The notes below the pieces were generated by a model. That model was not told where the DNA came from, searched no databases, and was given only the letters and a program-made list of their open reading frames with translations. A DNA stretch of 64,000 bases from contig NZ_JARXXU010000001.1 in the NCBI RefSeq assembly GCF_029894165.1, positions 806,001 to 870,000 on the forward strand, read 5' to 3'. The DNA is from Aurantimicrobium minutum. Lineage in GTDB: Bacteria > Actinomycetota > Actinomycetes > Actinomycetales > Microbacteriaceae. Below, piece by piece: positions 44,977 through 53,580 of this stretch (position 1 is the first letter of the stretch; each line of letters opens with the position of its first letter). The position numbers were made by a program, and so were the translations under genes.

Positions 44977-45789
44977 CTACGAAGTAGCTTTATCTTTCAT
45001 CTTGCTCAGGAACAAGCTCAACGTGATCGCGACAAAGAGTACCCAGCCAATGACCTGGAGCCAGCTCATTTCGGGGGTGAAGCCAATGGTTCCCCGCAGG
45101 ATCACGCCATACCAGCTGTCAGAGGGGATAACGGAGCTCACATTGAAGGCCTTGTCCGCATCGCCGGGAATGAGTCCAGCTTCCTGCCATTCGTGGATGC
45201 CGTAGCTCAGGACGCCTGCTGCCACGATGATGAGGAAAGCTCCAGACCAGGCAAAAAACTTTTTGAGGTTCAGGCGCACCATGCCCTTGAAGATGAGCCA
45301 GCCCAGCAGGGCGGCGATACCCAGCCCGAGAATTGCACCAATGGTCGGAAGAAGCTTTTCCCCGGTTGCAGTGGCAGCAGCCCAGATAAAGAGAGCTGTT
45401 TCGATACCTTCTCGAGCAACGGCCAAAAAGGCTACAAACATAATTCCCCAGCCATTGCCAGCCAGGTTCTTCTCGACATCGGCTTCAAGGTGGGTTCTCA
45501 GTGAACGGGCGGTCTTCGCCATCCAGAACACCATCCAGGTGACGAGGGCAACGGCGAGGAAGGAAAGTGCACCTGCCAGTATTTCTTCAGCTCGACCATC
45601 GAGTTGGGCAACTCCGGTACCCAGCAAAATACCGACGAGGGCGGAGAGGAGAGCGGCACCAATGACGCCGGCCCACATTTTGGGCAGCACATCTCGGCGG
45701 TCAATCTTGATGAGGTAGGCGCCGAGAATACCGATTATCAGTGCAGCTTCGAGGCCTTCACGAAGACCAATGAGGAGGTTAGCGAGCAT
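44977..45789 (-). CDS. efeU: FTR1/EfeU-type high-affinity iron permease
   Basis: 270 aa with about seven helices. Both REGxE iron-binding motifs are present: REGLEAAL (about residues 9-16) in helix 1 and REGIETALF (about 125) in helix 4. EfeU imports ferric/ferrous iron, usually with periplasmic/lipoprotein EfeO and peroxidase EfeB; neither gene adjoins it here. Two DtxR/IdeR-type boxes lie 29-67 bp upstream, so it should be induced by iron starvation. No clear Shine-Dalgarno before the ATG. Confidence 0.93.
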   Translation of the reverse strand: MLANLLIGLREGLEAALIIGILGAYLIKIDRRDVLPKMWAGVIGAALLSALVGILLGTGVAQLDGRAEEILAGALSFLAVALVTWMVFWMAKTARSLRTHLEADVEKNLAGNGWGIMFVAFLAVAREGIETALFIWAAATATGEKLLPTIGAILGLGIAALLGWLIFKGMVRLNLKKFFAWSGAFLIIVAAGVLSYGIHEWQEAGLIPGDADKAFNVSSVIPSDSWYGVILRGTIGFTPEMSWLQVIGWVLFVAITLSLFLSKMKDKATS

Positions 45790-45817
45790 GTGTGCACTGA
45801 ACTTTCTGGTTGAAAAC

Positions 45818-45836
45818 TTAGGTTAGGTTTACCTAA
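45818..45836. promoter_or_regulatory. IdeR/DtxR iron box 1 (efeU)
   Basis: TTAGGTTAGGTTTACCTAA matches the 19-bp IdeR/DmdR consensus TTAGGTTAGGCTAACCTAA at 17 positions. It lies 29 bp upstream of the efeU start, in promoter range, so iron-loaded repressor would block transcription. Confidence 0.9.
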
Positions 45837-45837
45837 C

Positions 45838-45856
45838 TTAGGTTAACCTAACCTAG
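45838..45856. promoter_or_regulatory. IdeR/DtxR iron box 2 (efeU)
   Basis: TTAGGTTAACCTAACCTAG; its reverse complement matches the 19-bp consensus at 17 positions. It starts 1 bp after box 1, giving a 39-bp double site with half-sites repeated at about 10-bp steps, the layout for two or more cooperating repressor dimers. The divergent gene at 45945 is about 88 bp away and might also respond. Confidence 0.88.
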
Positions 45857-45932
45857 ACCTCACGGACCCGTCAATCCTCACTTGTTCACTCAGTGGAACT
45901 TTTGCTCAGGATGTAGATGAATTCCCGCTGAC

Positions 45933-45938
45933 TACACT
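45933..45938 (+). promoter_or_regulatory. -10 element, leaderless-type promoter of the 45945 gene
   Basis: TACACT ends 6 nt before the ATG at 45945; no Shine-Dalgarno intervenes. Confidence 0.45.
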
Positions 45939-45944
45939 TCTGTT

Positions 45945-46364
45945 ATGAGCCAAACTCCCCCACACCGCCCCCTGGGTACCCGATTACTCCTGAGTGTGGG
46001 AGCACTCCTGATGGGGCTGCTCGTCGGCTCAGTGACGACCGTGGTGCACCAAAACGTCGTCACGATTGCCGGTGCGGTCATTCCCTGGGGCCTTATCTTG
46101 TGCTTGATAGCTGTGACAGGTTTTCTCATCGGGTTACGCATTGTGGTGCAGGACCGGCTCATTGTGCTCTGTGCGGCTCTCGGCATCGTGGGAATGGTGT
46201 TCTTCCTCAGTCAGCGCAGTGTGGGGGGATCAGTGCTCGTTCCCAACAACCTGTGGGGCAGCATCTGGGCCATCGCGCCCACATTGATAGCCACCGTGGT
46301 CGTCGCGTGGCCCCAGCTTCCTGAACGTCGCCGTGGCGCGAGTACGACTGCTGTTTCTTCCTGA
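45945..46364 (+). CDS. Small polytopic membrane protein (DUF6113-like) beside fdxA
   Basis: 139 aa with four predicted helices (about 13-35, 38-62, 66-88, 100-123) and a short charged tail. Its position 44 bp before the ferredoxin gene matches a membrane protein found at the same place in other Actinobacteria, which I would tentatively name DUF6113 from memory. No function is known to me. Confidence 0.75.
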   Translation: MSQTPPHRPLGTRLLLSVGALLMGLLVGSVTTVVHQNVVTIAGAVIPWGLILCLIAVTGFLIGLRIVVQDRLIVLCAALGIVGMVFFLSQRSVGGSVLVPNNLWGSIWAIAPTLIATVVVAWPQLPERRRGASTTAVSS

Positions 46365-46408
46365 GTAAACTAAAAACCAGTACAACCCGTTCGTTAGAGG
46401 AGTTCCAC

Positions 46409-46726
46409 GTGACCTACGTCATCGCCCTGCCCTGTGTAGACGTCAAGGACCGTGCCTGCATCGACGAATGCCCCGTGGACTGCATCTACGAGGGTGACCG
46501 CATGCTCTACATCCACCCCGATGAGTGCGTGGACTGTGGCGCGTGCGAACCCGTCTGCCCCGTCGAAGCGATTTACTATGAAGACGACCTCCCTGAGCAG
46601 TGGGCTGACTACTACAAGGCCAACGTCGAGTTCTTCCAGGAAATCGGCTCACCCGGTGGTGCGGCCAAGGTTGGCGTGATCAAGGGCGACCACGCCGTGA
46701 TTACCGCTCTGCCACCCCAGGCCTAA
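46409..46726 (+). CDS. fdxA: 7Fe ferredoxin FdxA
   Basis: 105-residue seven-iron ferredoxin. The N-terminal set CVDVKDRACIDECPVDCIYEG supplies the [3Fe-4S] ligands plus the Cys shared with the second cluster, and CVDCGACEPVCP supplies the [4Fe-4S] cluster. The C-terminal extension is normal for actinobacterial FdxA/FdxC. GTG start with AGAGGAG upstream. It donates electrons to cytosolic oxidoreductases; the partner is not in the window. dapC follows after 5 bp. Confidence 0.96.
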   Translation: MTYVIALPCVDVKDRACIDECPVDCIYEGDRMLYIHPDECVDCGACEPVCPVEAIYYEDDLPEQWADYYKANVEFFQEIGSPGGAAKVGVIKGDHAVITALPPQA

Positions 46727-46731
46727 GTCTT

Positions 46732-47835
46732 ATGCTCGTCGAGCTGCCCGATTACCCCTGGGATGCCATGACGCCCTATGTGGCGAAGGCGAAGGCTCAC
46801 CCGGGCGGAGCACTCGATCTCTCTATCGGGTCTCCCGTCGACCCCACTCCACAGGTCGTGCGCGACGCACTGGCCCAGGCTACGGACTCACACGCCTATC
46901 CCACCACGGTGGGAACTCCGGCACTGCGGGAAGCCATTGTGGCCTGGTATGCCCGTCGCCGCGGAGTGACCGGACTGAGTGTGGACAACGTTCTGCCCAC
47001 CATTGGTTCCAAAGAATTCGTCGCGTGGCTACCCTTCATGTTGCGCCTCGGCCCCGGCGATGTTGTGGTTCATCCCACTGCCGCCTATCCCACCTATGAC
47101 ATTGGTGCGCGGATGGCGGAGACAACCCCATTTGCTTCGGATGATCCAGCCGAGTGGCCCGATGAAACCAAGCTGGTCTGGCTCAACAGCCCCGGAAACC
47201 CTGACGGCCAGGTACTCGATAGTGCCCAGCTCACAGCGCGAGTGGAGCGTGCCCGCGAGCTGGGTGCATACATCGTCGGCGACGAATGTTATGCAGAGCT
47301 TGGCTGGACAGGGCGCTGGAGTGAAGAACGTATTCCCTCACTTCTGGATCCACACGTCACCGGGGGAGACCTCAGCGGTATCCTCACTGCTTACTCCTTG
47401 AGTAAGCAGTCCAACCTGGCTGGCTACCGTGCCGCGTTTGTTGCCGGAGATGCAGAACTCATTGCTCAGCTGCTCAACATTCGTAAACATGCGGGCATGA
47501 TGTTGCCAGGACCCGTGCAGGCAGCCATGGTTGCGGCGTTGAATGATGATGCTCATGTCGCAGCGCAGAAGGAGCTGTACCGCGCTCGCCGAAACGTGCT
47601 CCTTCCGGCTCTGAATTCTGCCGGGTACCGCATCGATCACAGCGACGCTGGCCTCTATCTGTGGGTGACCGAAGGTGTGGATGCCTGGGCGTCGATTGAC
47701 AAGCTGGCAAGCCTGGGAATCATTGCGGGTCCGGGTGTTTTCTATGGTGATTTCTACCCCCAACACGTGCGACTTTCACTCACCGCGAGTGATGCACACA
47801 TCGCTGAGGCTGCTCGTCGTTTGCACAGCGTTTAG
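46732..47835 (+). CDS. dapC: Succinyldiaminopimelate transaminase
   Basis: PLP-dependent class I aminotransferase, 367 aa, catalysing the third step of the succinylase DAP/lysine pathway. Conserved NSPGNPDG (about 154-161), DECYAELGW, and the PLP lysine in SLSKQSNLAGYR (about 222-233). The fdxA-dapC order is a common actinobacterial arrangement that supports the specific assignment; dapD and dapE lie 2-3 kb downstream. The ATG at 46732 lacks a good Shine-Dalgarno and is probably coupled to fdxA. Confidence 0.93.
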   Translation: MLVELPDYPWDAMTPYVAKAKAHPGGALDLSIGSPVDPTPQVVRDALAQATDSHAYPTTVGTPALREAIVAWYARRRGVTGLSVDNVLPTIGSKEFVAWLPFMLRLGPGDVVVHPTAAYPTYDIGARMAETTPFASDDPAEWPDETKLVWLNSPGNPDGQVLDSAQLTARVERARELGAYIVGDECYAELGWTGRWSEERIPSLLDPHVTGGDLSGILTAYSLSKQSNLAGYRAAFVAGDAELIAQLLNIRKHAGMMLPGPVQAAMVAALNDDAHVAAQKELYRARRNVLLPALNSAGYRIDHSDAGLYLWVTEGVDAWASIDKLASLGIIAGPGVFYGDFYPQHVRLSLTASDAHIAEAARRLHSV

Positions 47836-47939
47836 CAACCGTTCTTTTTGCCAATAAGCTTGAAGAATTCGTTGAAAAACCACACACCGGTTTGCCAGCG
47901 GATACCCGTTCACCCAGACAGTTTCCACAAGGAGTCTCC

Positions 47940-49247
47940 GTGACTGAAGCCACCAACTCAGTGCCGCAGGGCGATACCGTTTCCCTGACCTACAACGGCA
48001 AGACCGTTGATTTTCCCGTACTTCGGGGAACAGAGGGTAACCCCGCCATCGATCTGTCCTCACTGACCCGCGAGACCGGTCTGACCGCACTCGACTACGG
48101 CTTCGTGAACACATCGTCCACCAAGTCAAAGATCACCTATATCGATGGTGAAGCCGGAATCCTGCGATATCGCGGATTTCCCATCGACCAGGTGGCAACC
48201 AAGCTCTCCTTCGTGGAAACCGCGTACCTTCTCATCCACGGCAACGTTCCTTCGCAGAACGAGCTCGAGAACTTCGAAGACAACATTCGTCGTCACACCC
48301 TGCTGCACGAAGACCTCAAGGACTTCTTCTCCGGTTTTCCCCGCCGCGCACACCCCATGCCTGTTCTTTCCGCTGGTGTCTCCGCCCTCTCCACCTACTA
48401 CGAAGACTCCCTGGACCCCAGCAGTCCTGCCCAGGTTGAGACTTCCACCTACCGCCTGCTGGCCAAGCTTCCTGTGATGGCGGCCTACGCCCACAAGAAG
48501 AGCATCGGCCAGGCGTTCCTCTACCCCGACAATTCCTTGTCGTATGTCGAAAACTTCCTCCGCATGACCTTCGGCAACATGGCCGAGGATTATGTTCAGA
48601 ACCCTGTTGTGGTGAACGCTCTCGAGCGCTTGCTCATTCTGCACGCAGACCACGAACAGAATGCCTCGACATCAACCGTGCGCTTGGTGGGCTCCACCGA
48701 TGCAAACTTGTTTGCGTCCGTGTCTGCCGGCATCAACGCACTCTTTGGCCCCCTCCACGGTGGCGCTAACGAAGCTGTGCTCACCATGCTCGCGGAAATT
48801 CAGGCCTCCGGTGAATCCGTGGCTAAGTATGTCGAGCGCGTCAAGAACAAGGAAGACGGTGTTCGCCTGATGGGCTTCGGACACCGCGTGTACAAGAACT
48901 ACGACCCTCGTGCACGTCTCGTCAAGGATTCTGCCGACGAGGTACTCAATGCTCTGGGTGTTAACGACCCCTTGCTGGGTATCGCCAAGGAGCTCGAGGC
49001 AATTGCCCTCGAGGACGAGTACTTCCAAGAGCGCAAGCTGTACCCGAACGTCGACTTCTACACCGGCGTGATCTACAAGGCCATGGGCTTCCCCACGCGC
49101 ATGTTCACTGTGCTCTTCGCACTGGGTCGTCTGCCTGGATGGATTGCGCACTGGCGTGAAATGAACCTGGATCCCCAGACCAAGATTGGTCGCCCACAGC
49201 AGCTCTACATTGGTGAGCAGCAGCGCAACCTTCCTGGTTTCAACTAA
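47940..49247 (+). CDS. gltA: Type II citrate synthase
   Basis: 435 aa hexameric-type citrate synthase: acetyl-CoA + oxaloacetate to citrate, TCA entry. Catalytic and substrate motifs HADHEQNASTSTVR, LHGGANEAVL, GFGHRVYKNYDPR and the Asp in VDFYTGVIYKAMG are all present. GTG at 47940 has AAGGAG 6 nt upstream; upstream in-frame codons in the 104-bp gap have no such support. A GCGGGC/GCCCGC hairpin follows the stop but has no T run. Confidence 0.97.
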   Translation: MTEATNSVPQGDTVSLTYNGKTVDFPVLRGTEGNPAIDLSSLTRETGLTALDYGFVNTSSTKSKITYIDGEAGILRYRGFPIDQVATKLSFVETAYLLIHGNVPSQNELENFEDNIRRHTLLHEDLKDFFSGFPRRAHPMPVLSAGVSALSTYYEDSLDPSSPAQVETSTYRLLAKLPVMAAYAHKKSIGQAFLYPDNSLSYVENFLRMTFGNMAEDYVQNPVVVNALERLLILHADHEQNASTSTVRLVGSTDANLFASVSAGINALFGPLHGGANEAVLTMLAEIQASGESVAKYVERVKNKEDGVRLMGFGHRVYKNYDPRARLVKDSADEVLNALGVNDPLLGIAKELEAIALEDEYFQERKLYPNVDFYTGVIYKAMGFPTRMFTVLFALGRLPGWIAHWREMNLDPQTKIGRPQQLYIGEQQRNLPGFN

Positions 49248-49283
49248 CACAATGCGGGCACGCGCCCGCGAGGAAGTTCTGTT

Positions 49284-49919
49284 GTGAATCCCATCGTCGA
49301 GGGCATTGGTCTGCTCGGTGGTGCATTTGGGCTCTTTATTTCTGTGCCACAGATTGTGCGCATCATTCGCACCAAATCACATGTGGGAGTGAGCCTCTCG
49401 AGCTGGCTCATCTACTTCTTGAGCATGAGCTCATGGTCCGCTTTCGGCTTCAGATATCACAGCCCCAGTCAGATCATCTCCAACACCATCGCGCTGAGCT
49501 TCACCGGTTTGTTGAGCTGGATGTTGCTGAGTGAAAACCTGAGCACCAAGGTGAAGTTCTCCAAGAGCGCTGCGCTCGCCATTTTGCTCGCGCTGGGCGC
49601 TGGGTGTTTTGCCGTCGTGACATTCTCTCCAGAACCCGTCGTCAACGTGTTCCTGATTCTGTTCCTTTATAGCCGCGTTCCCCAGGTCATAGAGTCGTAC
49701 AAGTCTTATCGTTCTGGGCGTCAGACCGTTGTCTCGATGCCCACCTATGCGCTGTCCGCCCTGTCAGCATTCACCTGGATTGTGTATGGAATCCTGACCG
49801 GACTCACCATGATTATCGTGGCCTCCAGCATTGTGCTCGGGTTGAGCTTGCTGGTGTTTATCTTCGAAACGTTGGCGCAGAAGAAGGCCCAGAAAATGGA
49901 CCAGGTTGGTCAGGGCTGA
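49284..49919 (+). CDS. PQ-loop (SemiSWEET/KDEL-receptor-like) membrane protein
   Basis: 211 aa with about seven helices and two PQ-loop motifs, ISVPQIVRIIRTK (about 20-32) and SRVPQVIESYKSY (about 130-142), so it is a fused two-repeat form rather than the single-repeat SemiSWEET. Such proteins carry sugars or amino acids across membranes; the substrate is unknown. GTG start at 49284 with GAGGAAG upstream. Ends 7 bp from the convergent dapD stop. Confidence 0.87.
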   Translation: MNPIVEGIGLLGGAFGLFISVPQIVRIIRTKSHVGVSLSSWLIYFLSMSSWSAFGFRYHSPSQIISNTIALSFTGLLSWMLLSENLSTKVKFSKSAALAILLALGAGCFAVVTFSPEPVVNVFLILFLYSRVPQVIESYKSYRSGRQTVVSMPTYALSALSAFTWIVYGILTGLTMIIVASSIVLGLSLLVFIFETLAQKKAQKMDQVGQG

Positions 49920-49926
49920 CGCAGAA

Positions 49927-50874
49927 TTAGTGCAGCGCTGAATTCAGCACAATCCCCACACCGCTACGCGAGGTTACTTCCACGGCACCAGTGAGCGAGT
50001 TCCGACGGAACAAGAGGTTGTTCACCCCAGAGAGTTCTTTGGCTTTGAGCGTGGTGCTGTTGGCACCATCCATGACGTTGACCTTGGTTCCCGCGGTGAC
50101 ATAGAGGCCAGCTTCGACGATGCAATCATCACCGATAGAGATACCGATGCCGGAGTTAGCGCCCAGCAGAGTGCGCTGACCAATCTTGATCTTTTCGGTG
50201 CCACCACCGGAGAGCGTGCCCATGATGGAGGCGCTGCCGCCAATGTCGGAACCATCACCCACAACAACGCCCTGGGAAATACGTCCCTCCACCATGGAGG
50301 TTCCAAGGGTTCCTGCATTGAAGTTCACGAAACCTTCGTGCATCACCACGGTCCCGGGAGCAAGGTGAGCACCGAGGCGCACCCGCGATGCATCAGCGAT
50401 GCGCACGCGATCAGGAGTGACGTAATCGGTCAGGCGAGGGAATCGGTCGATTCCCTGAGCCTGAATGCCTGCGCGCATGAGATGAGGGCGCAAGGCGGTG
50501 TAGTCATCAGGGTGAACGGGGCCTGCATTGGTCCAGACCACGTTGGGAAGCTGGCCAAAGATTCCATCAAGGTTGATGGTGTTGGGCTGAACCAACAAGT
50601 GTGAGAGCAGGTGCAGGCGCAGGAATGCATCGGAGGTGCCGACAGCAGGTGCATCCAGTTCAATCTCGACAGTGACAGCTTCGAGCCGCACATTGCGACG
50701 TCGATCTTCACCCACGAGGTCCTGCAAGTCAGCAGGAACAATCCACTTGTCGCGTCCGGCAGGAATCTGACCCAATTGGGGGGCGGGATACCACGTGTCG
50801 AGGACGGTGCCATCAGCGGAGATGGTGGCGAGGCCGTAACCCCAAGCGTGCGTGTTCGTCTGCGTAGAAGCCAT
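49927..50874 (-). CDS. dapD: Tetrahydrodipicolinate N-succinyltransferase
   Basis: 315 aa trimeric left-handed beta-helix acyltransferase that succinylates tetrahydrodipicolinate in DAP/lysine synthesis. The hexapeptide-repeat region spans about residues 165-270 ([50 protein letters not shown]). The N-terminal domain is of the long actinobacterial type. The ATG at 50874 has TAACCT 6 nt upstream and no spaced Shine-Dalgarno, so it is probably leaderless. Divergent from dapE over only 32 bp. Confidence 0.95.
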   Translation of the reverse strand: MASTQTNTHAWGYGLATISADGTVLDTWYPAPQLGQIPAGRDKWIVPADLQDLVGEDRRRNVRLEAVTVEIELDAPAVGTSDAFLRLHLLSHLLVQPNTINLDGIFGQLPNVVWTNAGPVHPDDYTALRPHLMRAGIQAQGIDRFPRLTDYVTPDRVRIADASRVRLGAHLAPGTVVMHEGFVNFNAGTLGTSMVEGRISQGVVVGDGSDIGGSASIMGTLSGGGTEKIKIGQRTLLGANSGIGISIGDDCIVEAGLYVTAGTKVNVMDGANSTTLKAKELSGVNNLLFRRNSLTGAVEVTSRSGVGIVLNSALH

Positions 50875-50906
50875 ACCTCTAGGTTACCGGCGATAAACTG
50901 ACCAGT
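50875..50906. promoter_or_regulatory. 32-bp divergent dapD/dapE promoter region
   Basis: On the minus strand TAACCT (50881-50886) lies 6 nt before the dapD ATG. On the plus strand TAAACT (50894-50899) lies 7 nt before the dapE ATG. The two -10 elements are 7 bp apart and each -35 region must fall inside the other gene, so the two promoters should compete and the genes be co-regulated. Confidence 0.55.
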
Positions 50907-51995
50907 ATGTCCGCCTCCACGCCAACACTTGATCTCTCCCGTTCGAGCGTGGAATTGACCGCCGATATGTGCAATATCGAGTCAGTCTCAGGCAACGAAA
51001 CATCCCTTGCAGACGCTATTGAACAGGCATTGAGTGGCTGTGCCCACCTGGAGATCACCCGTGACGGTGATGCGATTGTGGCAAAGACCAGCCTTGGTCG
51101 AGCACAGCGCGTGATCATTGCCGGCCACATCGATACCGTGCCCGTGAATAACAATCTTCCCGTCAGCTACCGCGAAGAGGACGGTGCCGAATGGCTGTGG
51201 GGCCGCGGCACTGTCGACATGAAGGCAGGGGTCGCTGTTGCGCTCAAACTGGCTGCAGAACTGTCTGCACCCGCCTATGACGTGACCTGGATTTTTTACG
51301 ACCACGAAGAGGTCGAGTCCGCAAAGAACGGCCTGGGTCGTCTCGCGGTGAAATACCCTGAGCTCCTGGTGGGGGACTTCGCCATTTTGGGTGAACCCAG
51401 TAATTCCACCGTAGAGGGCGGCTGCAATGGCACCCTGCGCGTGGAAGTGCGCACACATGGCGTGCGTGCACACTCAGCTCGCGCCTGGATGGGCGAAAAC
51501 GCCATTCACAAGCTTGCCCCAGCCCTCACTGCTCTTGCCCACTACCAACCCGCCACAGTAACTGTCGACGGTCTGGATTACCGCGAAGGTCTCAGTGCTG
51601 TCGGAGTCACTGGGGGCGTGGCAGGAAATGTCATTCCGGACGCAGCAGCGTTGACGGTGAACTACCGCTTTGCTCCCGATAAGTCGGTTGCACAGGCGCT
51701 GACCCACGTTCAGGACGTCTTTGCGGGCTACGAGGTTGTCGTCACGGACAGTGCCGAAGGTGCACGCCCCGGACTGACCTCGGCCATTGCCACAGGCTTT
51801 GTTGCAGCAGTGGGGCATGAGCCTCAGCCGAAGTATGGTTGGACCGATGTGTCACGCTTCTCTGCACTGGGCATTCCCGCGGTGAACTTCGGCCCCGGCA
51901 ACCCTTCACTGGCCCACACCGACGACGAACGCGTCCTCACTAGCCAGATAGTGGAGTGCGAACACGCTCTGCGCAGCTGGCTCAGCCAAGGCTAG
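50907..51995 (+). CDS. dapE: Succinyl-diaminopimelate desuccinylase
   Basis: 362 aa M20 metallopeptidase-type hydrolase releasing LL-DAP for lysine and peptidoglycan. Zinc ligands in GHIDTVPVNN and GRGTVDMKAG, catalytic Glu-Glu in DHEEVES, and the C-terminal His in AHTDDERV. Sits opposite dapD; leaderless-type start. The next gene starts 15 bp after the stop. Confidence 0.95.
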   Translation: MSASTPTLDLSRSSVELTADMCNIESVSGNETSLADAIEQALSGCAHLEITRDGDAIVAKTSLGRAQRVIIAGHIDTVPVNNNLPVSYREEDGAEWLWGRGTVDMKAGVAVALKLAAELSAPAYDVTWIFYDHEEVESAKNGLGRLAVKYPELLVGDFAILGEPSNSTVEGGCNGTLRVEVRTHGVRAHSARAWMGENAIHKLAPALTALAHYQPATVTVDGLDYREGLSAVGVTGGVAGNVIPDAAALTVNYRFAPDKSVAQALTHVQDVFAGYEVVVTDSAEGARPGLTSAIATGFVAAVGHEPQPKYGWTDVSRFSALGIPAVNFGPGNPSLAHTDDERVLTSQIVECEHALRSWLSQG

Positions 51996-52010
51996 ATCGG
52001 CTTTCGGGGG

Positions 52011-53195
52011 ATGGCACAGACGCGTCTCGCGTGGTGGCTTCAGGTCACGCTGGTCTTTTTACTCGGTCGTGCAGTCACGACCGCGATGTTGCTTGTTCTC
52101 GCCAGTCAACAACCTGAAAATGCGTGGACAGCGGCACAGCCCTCGCTGTGGGATTTCTCCACCATGTGGGACGGCCGCTGGTACAACATCATTGCTGAGG
52201 TGGGCTATCCGCAGGATCTGCCCCTCACCGATACCGGTCACGTCGGTGAGAATGCCTGGGCATTCCTGCCGGTGTATCCGGCGCTCGTCAAAGGTGTGAT
52301 GCTGCTGACGGGATTTCCCTGGAGTATTTCTGGCGTTCTCGTCTCGGTTGTGGCCGCCTATGGTGCGTCGCTGTTGTTCTACAAAATCTTGACCAAGCAT
52401 GTTCCTGCGCAACAGGCGCTATTTGCCGTAGTGCTTTTTTCCGTTGCCCCCGTCTCGCCCCTGTTCCAACTGGCCTATGCCGAGTCCCTGCAGTTGTTCT
52501 TCATTGCGTTAGCCATCTACCTGCTACAACGTCGCCACTACGGCTGGATGATTCCCGTGGCGATCGTGCTCTCGCTGACCAGGCCCGGGGCGCTTGCCCT
52601 TGCGCTCGCGGTGGGACTGCACTGGATCTATCGCTTCGTGCGCCGGTCACGGTCCCGGTTCCCCACCCGTGAACGAGTGCTGGTCGCTGCTGTGGCGATT
52701 GTTGCCGCGATTTCAGGCGTGGCCTGGCTGGTTATCGCAGGATGGGTGACGGGAGTCCCCAGCGCCTATCTTGAGACTGAATTAGCTTGGCGCTCGGTCT
52801 ATATCGGCTACCAAGAGCTGGTTCCGTTTACCCCCTGGATCCATGCAGCAACCTGGTGGGCGTCCTTCATTGGCTGGCCTGCCGTCGTGGGATATGCCGT
52901 CCTCGGCGTGCTTGTGGTCGGTTTCGCTATTTTTCTCTTTACGCCTGCGGTGAAGAAGCTCGGCGTCGACGTGAAATTTTGGCTGATCAGCTATGCGCTG
53001 TATGTGCTCGCGGTGTTCTTTCCCCAGTCGAGTACGTTCCGGTTACTTGCTCCACTGTTTCCGGCTTTAGGTGCCGTGGCCGCTCCGAAATCTAAGATCT
53101 ATCGCATTGTCATGGTGCTGTTATTTATAGCCTTGCAGTGGGGCTGGTTGCTGATCTGCTGGCGCATCGATGGCTATGACTGGAGCCCACCCTAA
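52011..53195 (+). CDS. PIG-V-like mannosyltransferase (GT-C membrane glycosyltransferase)
   Basis: 394 aa with about nine to ten helices. The first outer loop has FSTMWDGRWYNIIAEVGYP and ENAWAFLPVYPALVK, the PIG-V/GPI mannosyltransferase II pattern with the catalytic-type Asp after Trp. Actinobacterial relatives use polyprenyl-phospho-mannose to mannosylate lipids or proteins. A GGGGG run abuts the ATG; coupling to dapE (15-bp gap) is likely. The specific acceptor is unknown. Confidence 0.85.
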   Translation: MAQTRLAWWLQVTLVFLLGRAVTTAMLLVLASQQPENAWTAAQPSLWDFSTMWDGRWYNIIAEVGYPQDLPLTDTGHVGENAWAFLPVYPALVKGVMLLTGFPWSISGVLVSVVAAYGASLLFYKILTKHVPAQQALFAVVLFSVAPVSPLFQLAYAESLQLFFIALAIYLLQRRHYGWMIPVAIVLSLTRPGALALALAVGLHWIYRFVRRSRSRFPTRERVLVAAVAIVAAISGVAWLVIAGWVTGVPSAYLETELAWRSVYIGYQELVPFTPWIHAATWWASFIGWPAVVGYAVLGVLVVGFAIFLFTPAVKKLGVDVKFWLISYALYVLAVFFPQSSTFRLLAPLFPALGAVAAPKSKIYRIVMVLLFIALQWGWLLICWRIDGYDWSPP

Positions 53196-53300
53196 AGATT
53201 CGGCTGAAATGTGCGAAATAGTGCGTTTGAGGGTAACCAAACTACGGATTCCGAAGTCGTTTTCGGGCTGAACGTGGTTTTTGGGCCTCACGGAATACGG

Positions 53301-53306
53301 GATAAT
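53301..53306 (+). promoter_or_regulatory. -10 element of the DUF3117 gene
   Basis: GATAAT lies 36 bp before the DUF3117 ATG; a weak -35 (TTTTTG) sits 17 bp upstream. The 145 bp before the gene hold no other recognisable feature. Confidence 0.5.
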
Positions 53307-53341
53307 AGAAGGACACGAAGTAAGTGAAAGGGGTGGCCTAA

Positions 53342-53515
53342 ATGGCTGCAATGAAGCCACGGACCGGCGACGGACCCATGGAGGCTGTCAAGGAAGGTCG
53401 CCTGATTATTGTGCGCGTTCCTCTCGAAGGTGGTGGCCGTCTGGTCGTCTCCGTTAACGACGCTGAAGCGAAAGAGCTTCACGACGTGCTGGCCAAGGTT
53501 GTCAACCCCGCCTAG
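53342..53515 (+). CDS. DUF3117 small protein
   Basis: 57-residue protein MAAMKPRTGDGPMEAVKEGR... ending in AKVVNPA. DUF3117 is a near-invariant small protein of Actinobacteria; its role is unknown. AAGGGG lies 9 nt before the ATG, the reading frame is complete, and a strong terminator follows 15 bp after the stop, so it is an independent, probably highly expressed gene. Confidence 0.93.
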   Translation: MAAMKPRTGDGPMEAVKEGRLIIVRVPLEGGGRLVVSVNDAEAKELHDVLAKVVNPA

Positions 53516-53530
53516 TTCAACGTCTTAAAC

Positions 53531-53562
53531 AAGAACCCCCGCTCCGGAGAGCGGGGGTTCTT
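53531..53562. terminator. Bidirectional rho-independent terminator
   Basis: AAGAACCCCCGCTC (53531-53544) pairs with GAGCGGGGGTTCTT (53549-53562), a 14-bp perfect stem with a 4-nt loop. A TTTGTGTTT tract follows on the plus strand (serving DUF3117), and on the minus strand it lies just past the methyltransferase stop at 53581. Confidence 0.93.
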
Positions 53563-53580
53563 TGTGTTTGTGCTTCGTGT

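Noticed and set aside
47836-47939. Possible riboswitch or small RNA before gltA
   Set aside because: No stable extended pairing or known motif seen in the 104 bp; only the AAGGAG ribosome-binding site is clear.
49250-49271. GCGGGC/GCCCGC hairpin after gltA as a terminator
   Set aside because: Only a 6-bp stem and followed by the GAGGAAG ribosome-binding site, not a T run; transcription probably continues into the PQ-loop gene.
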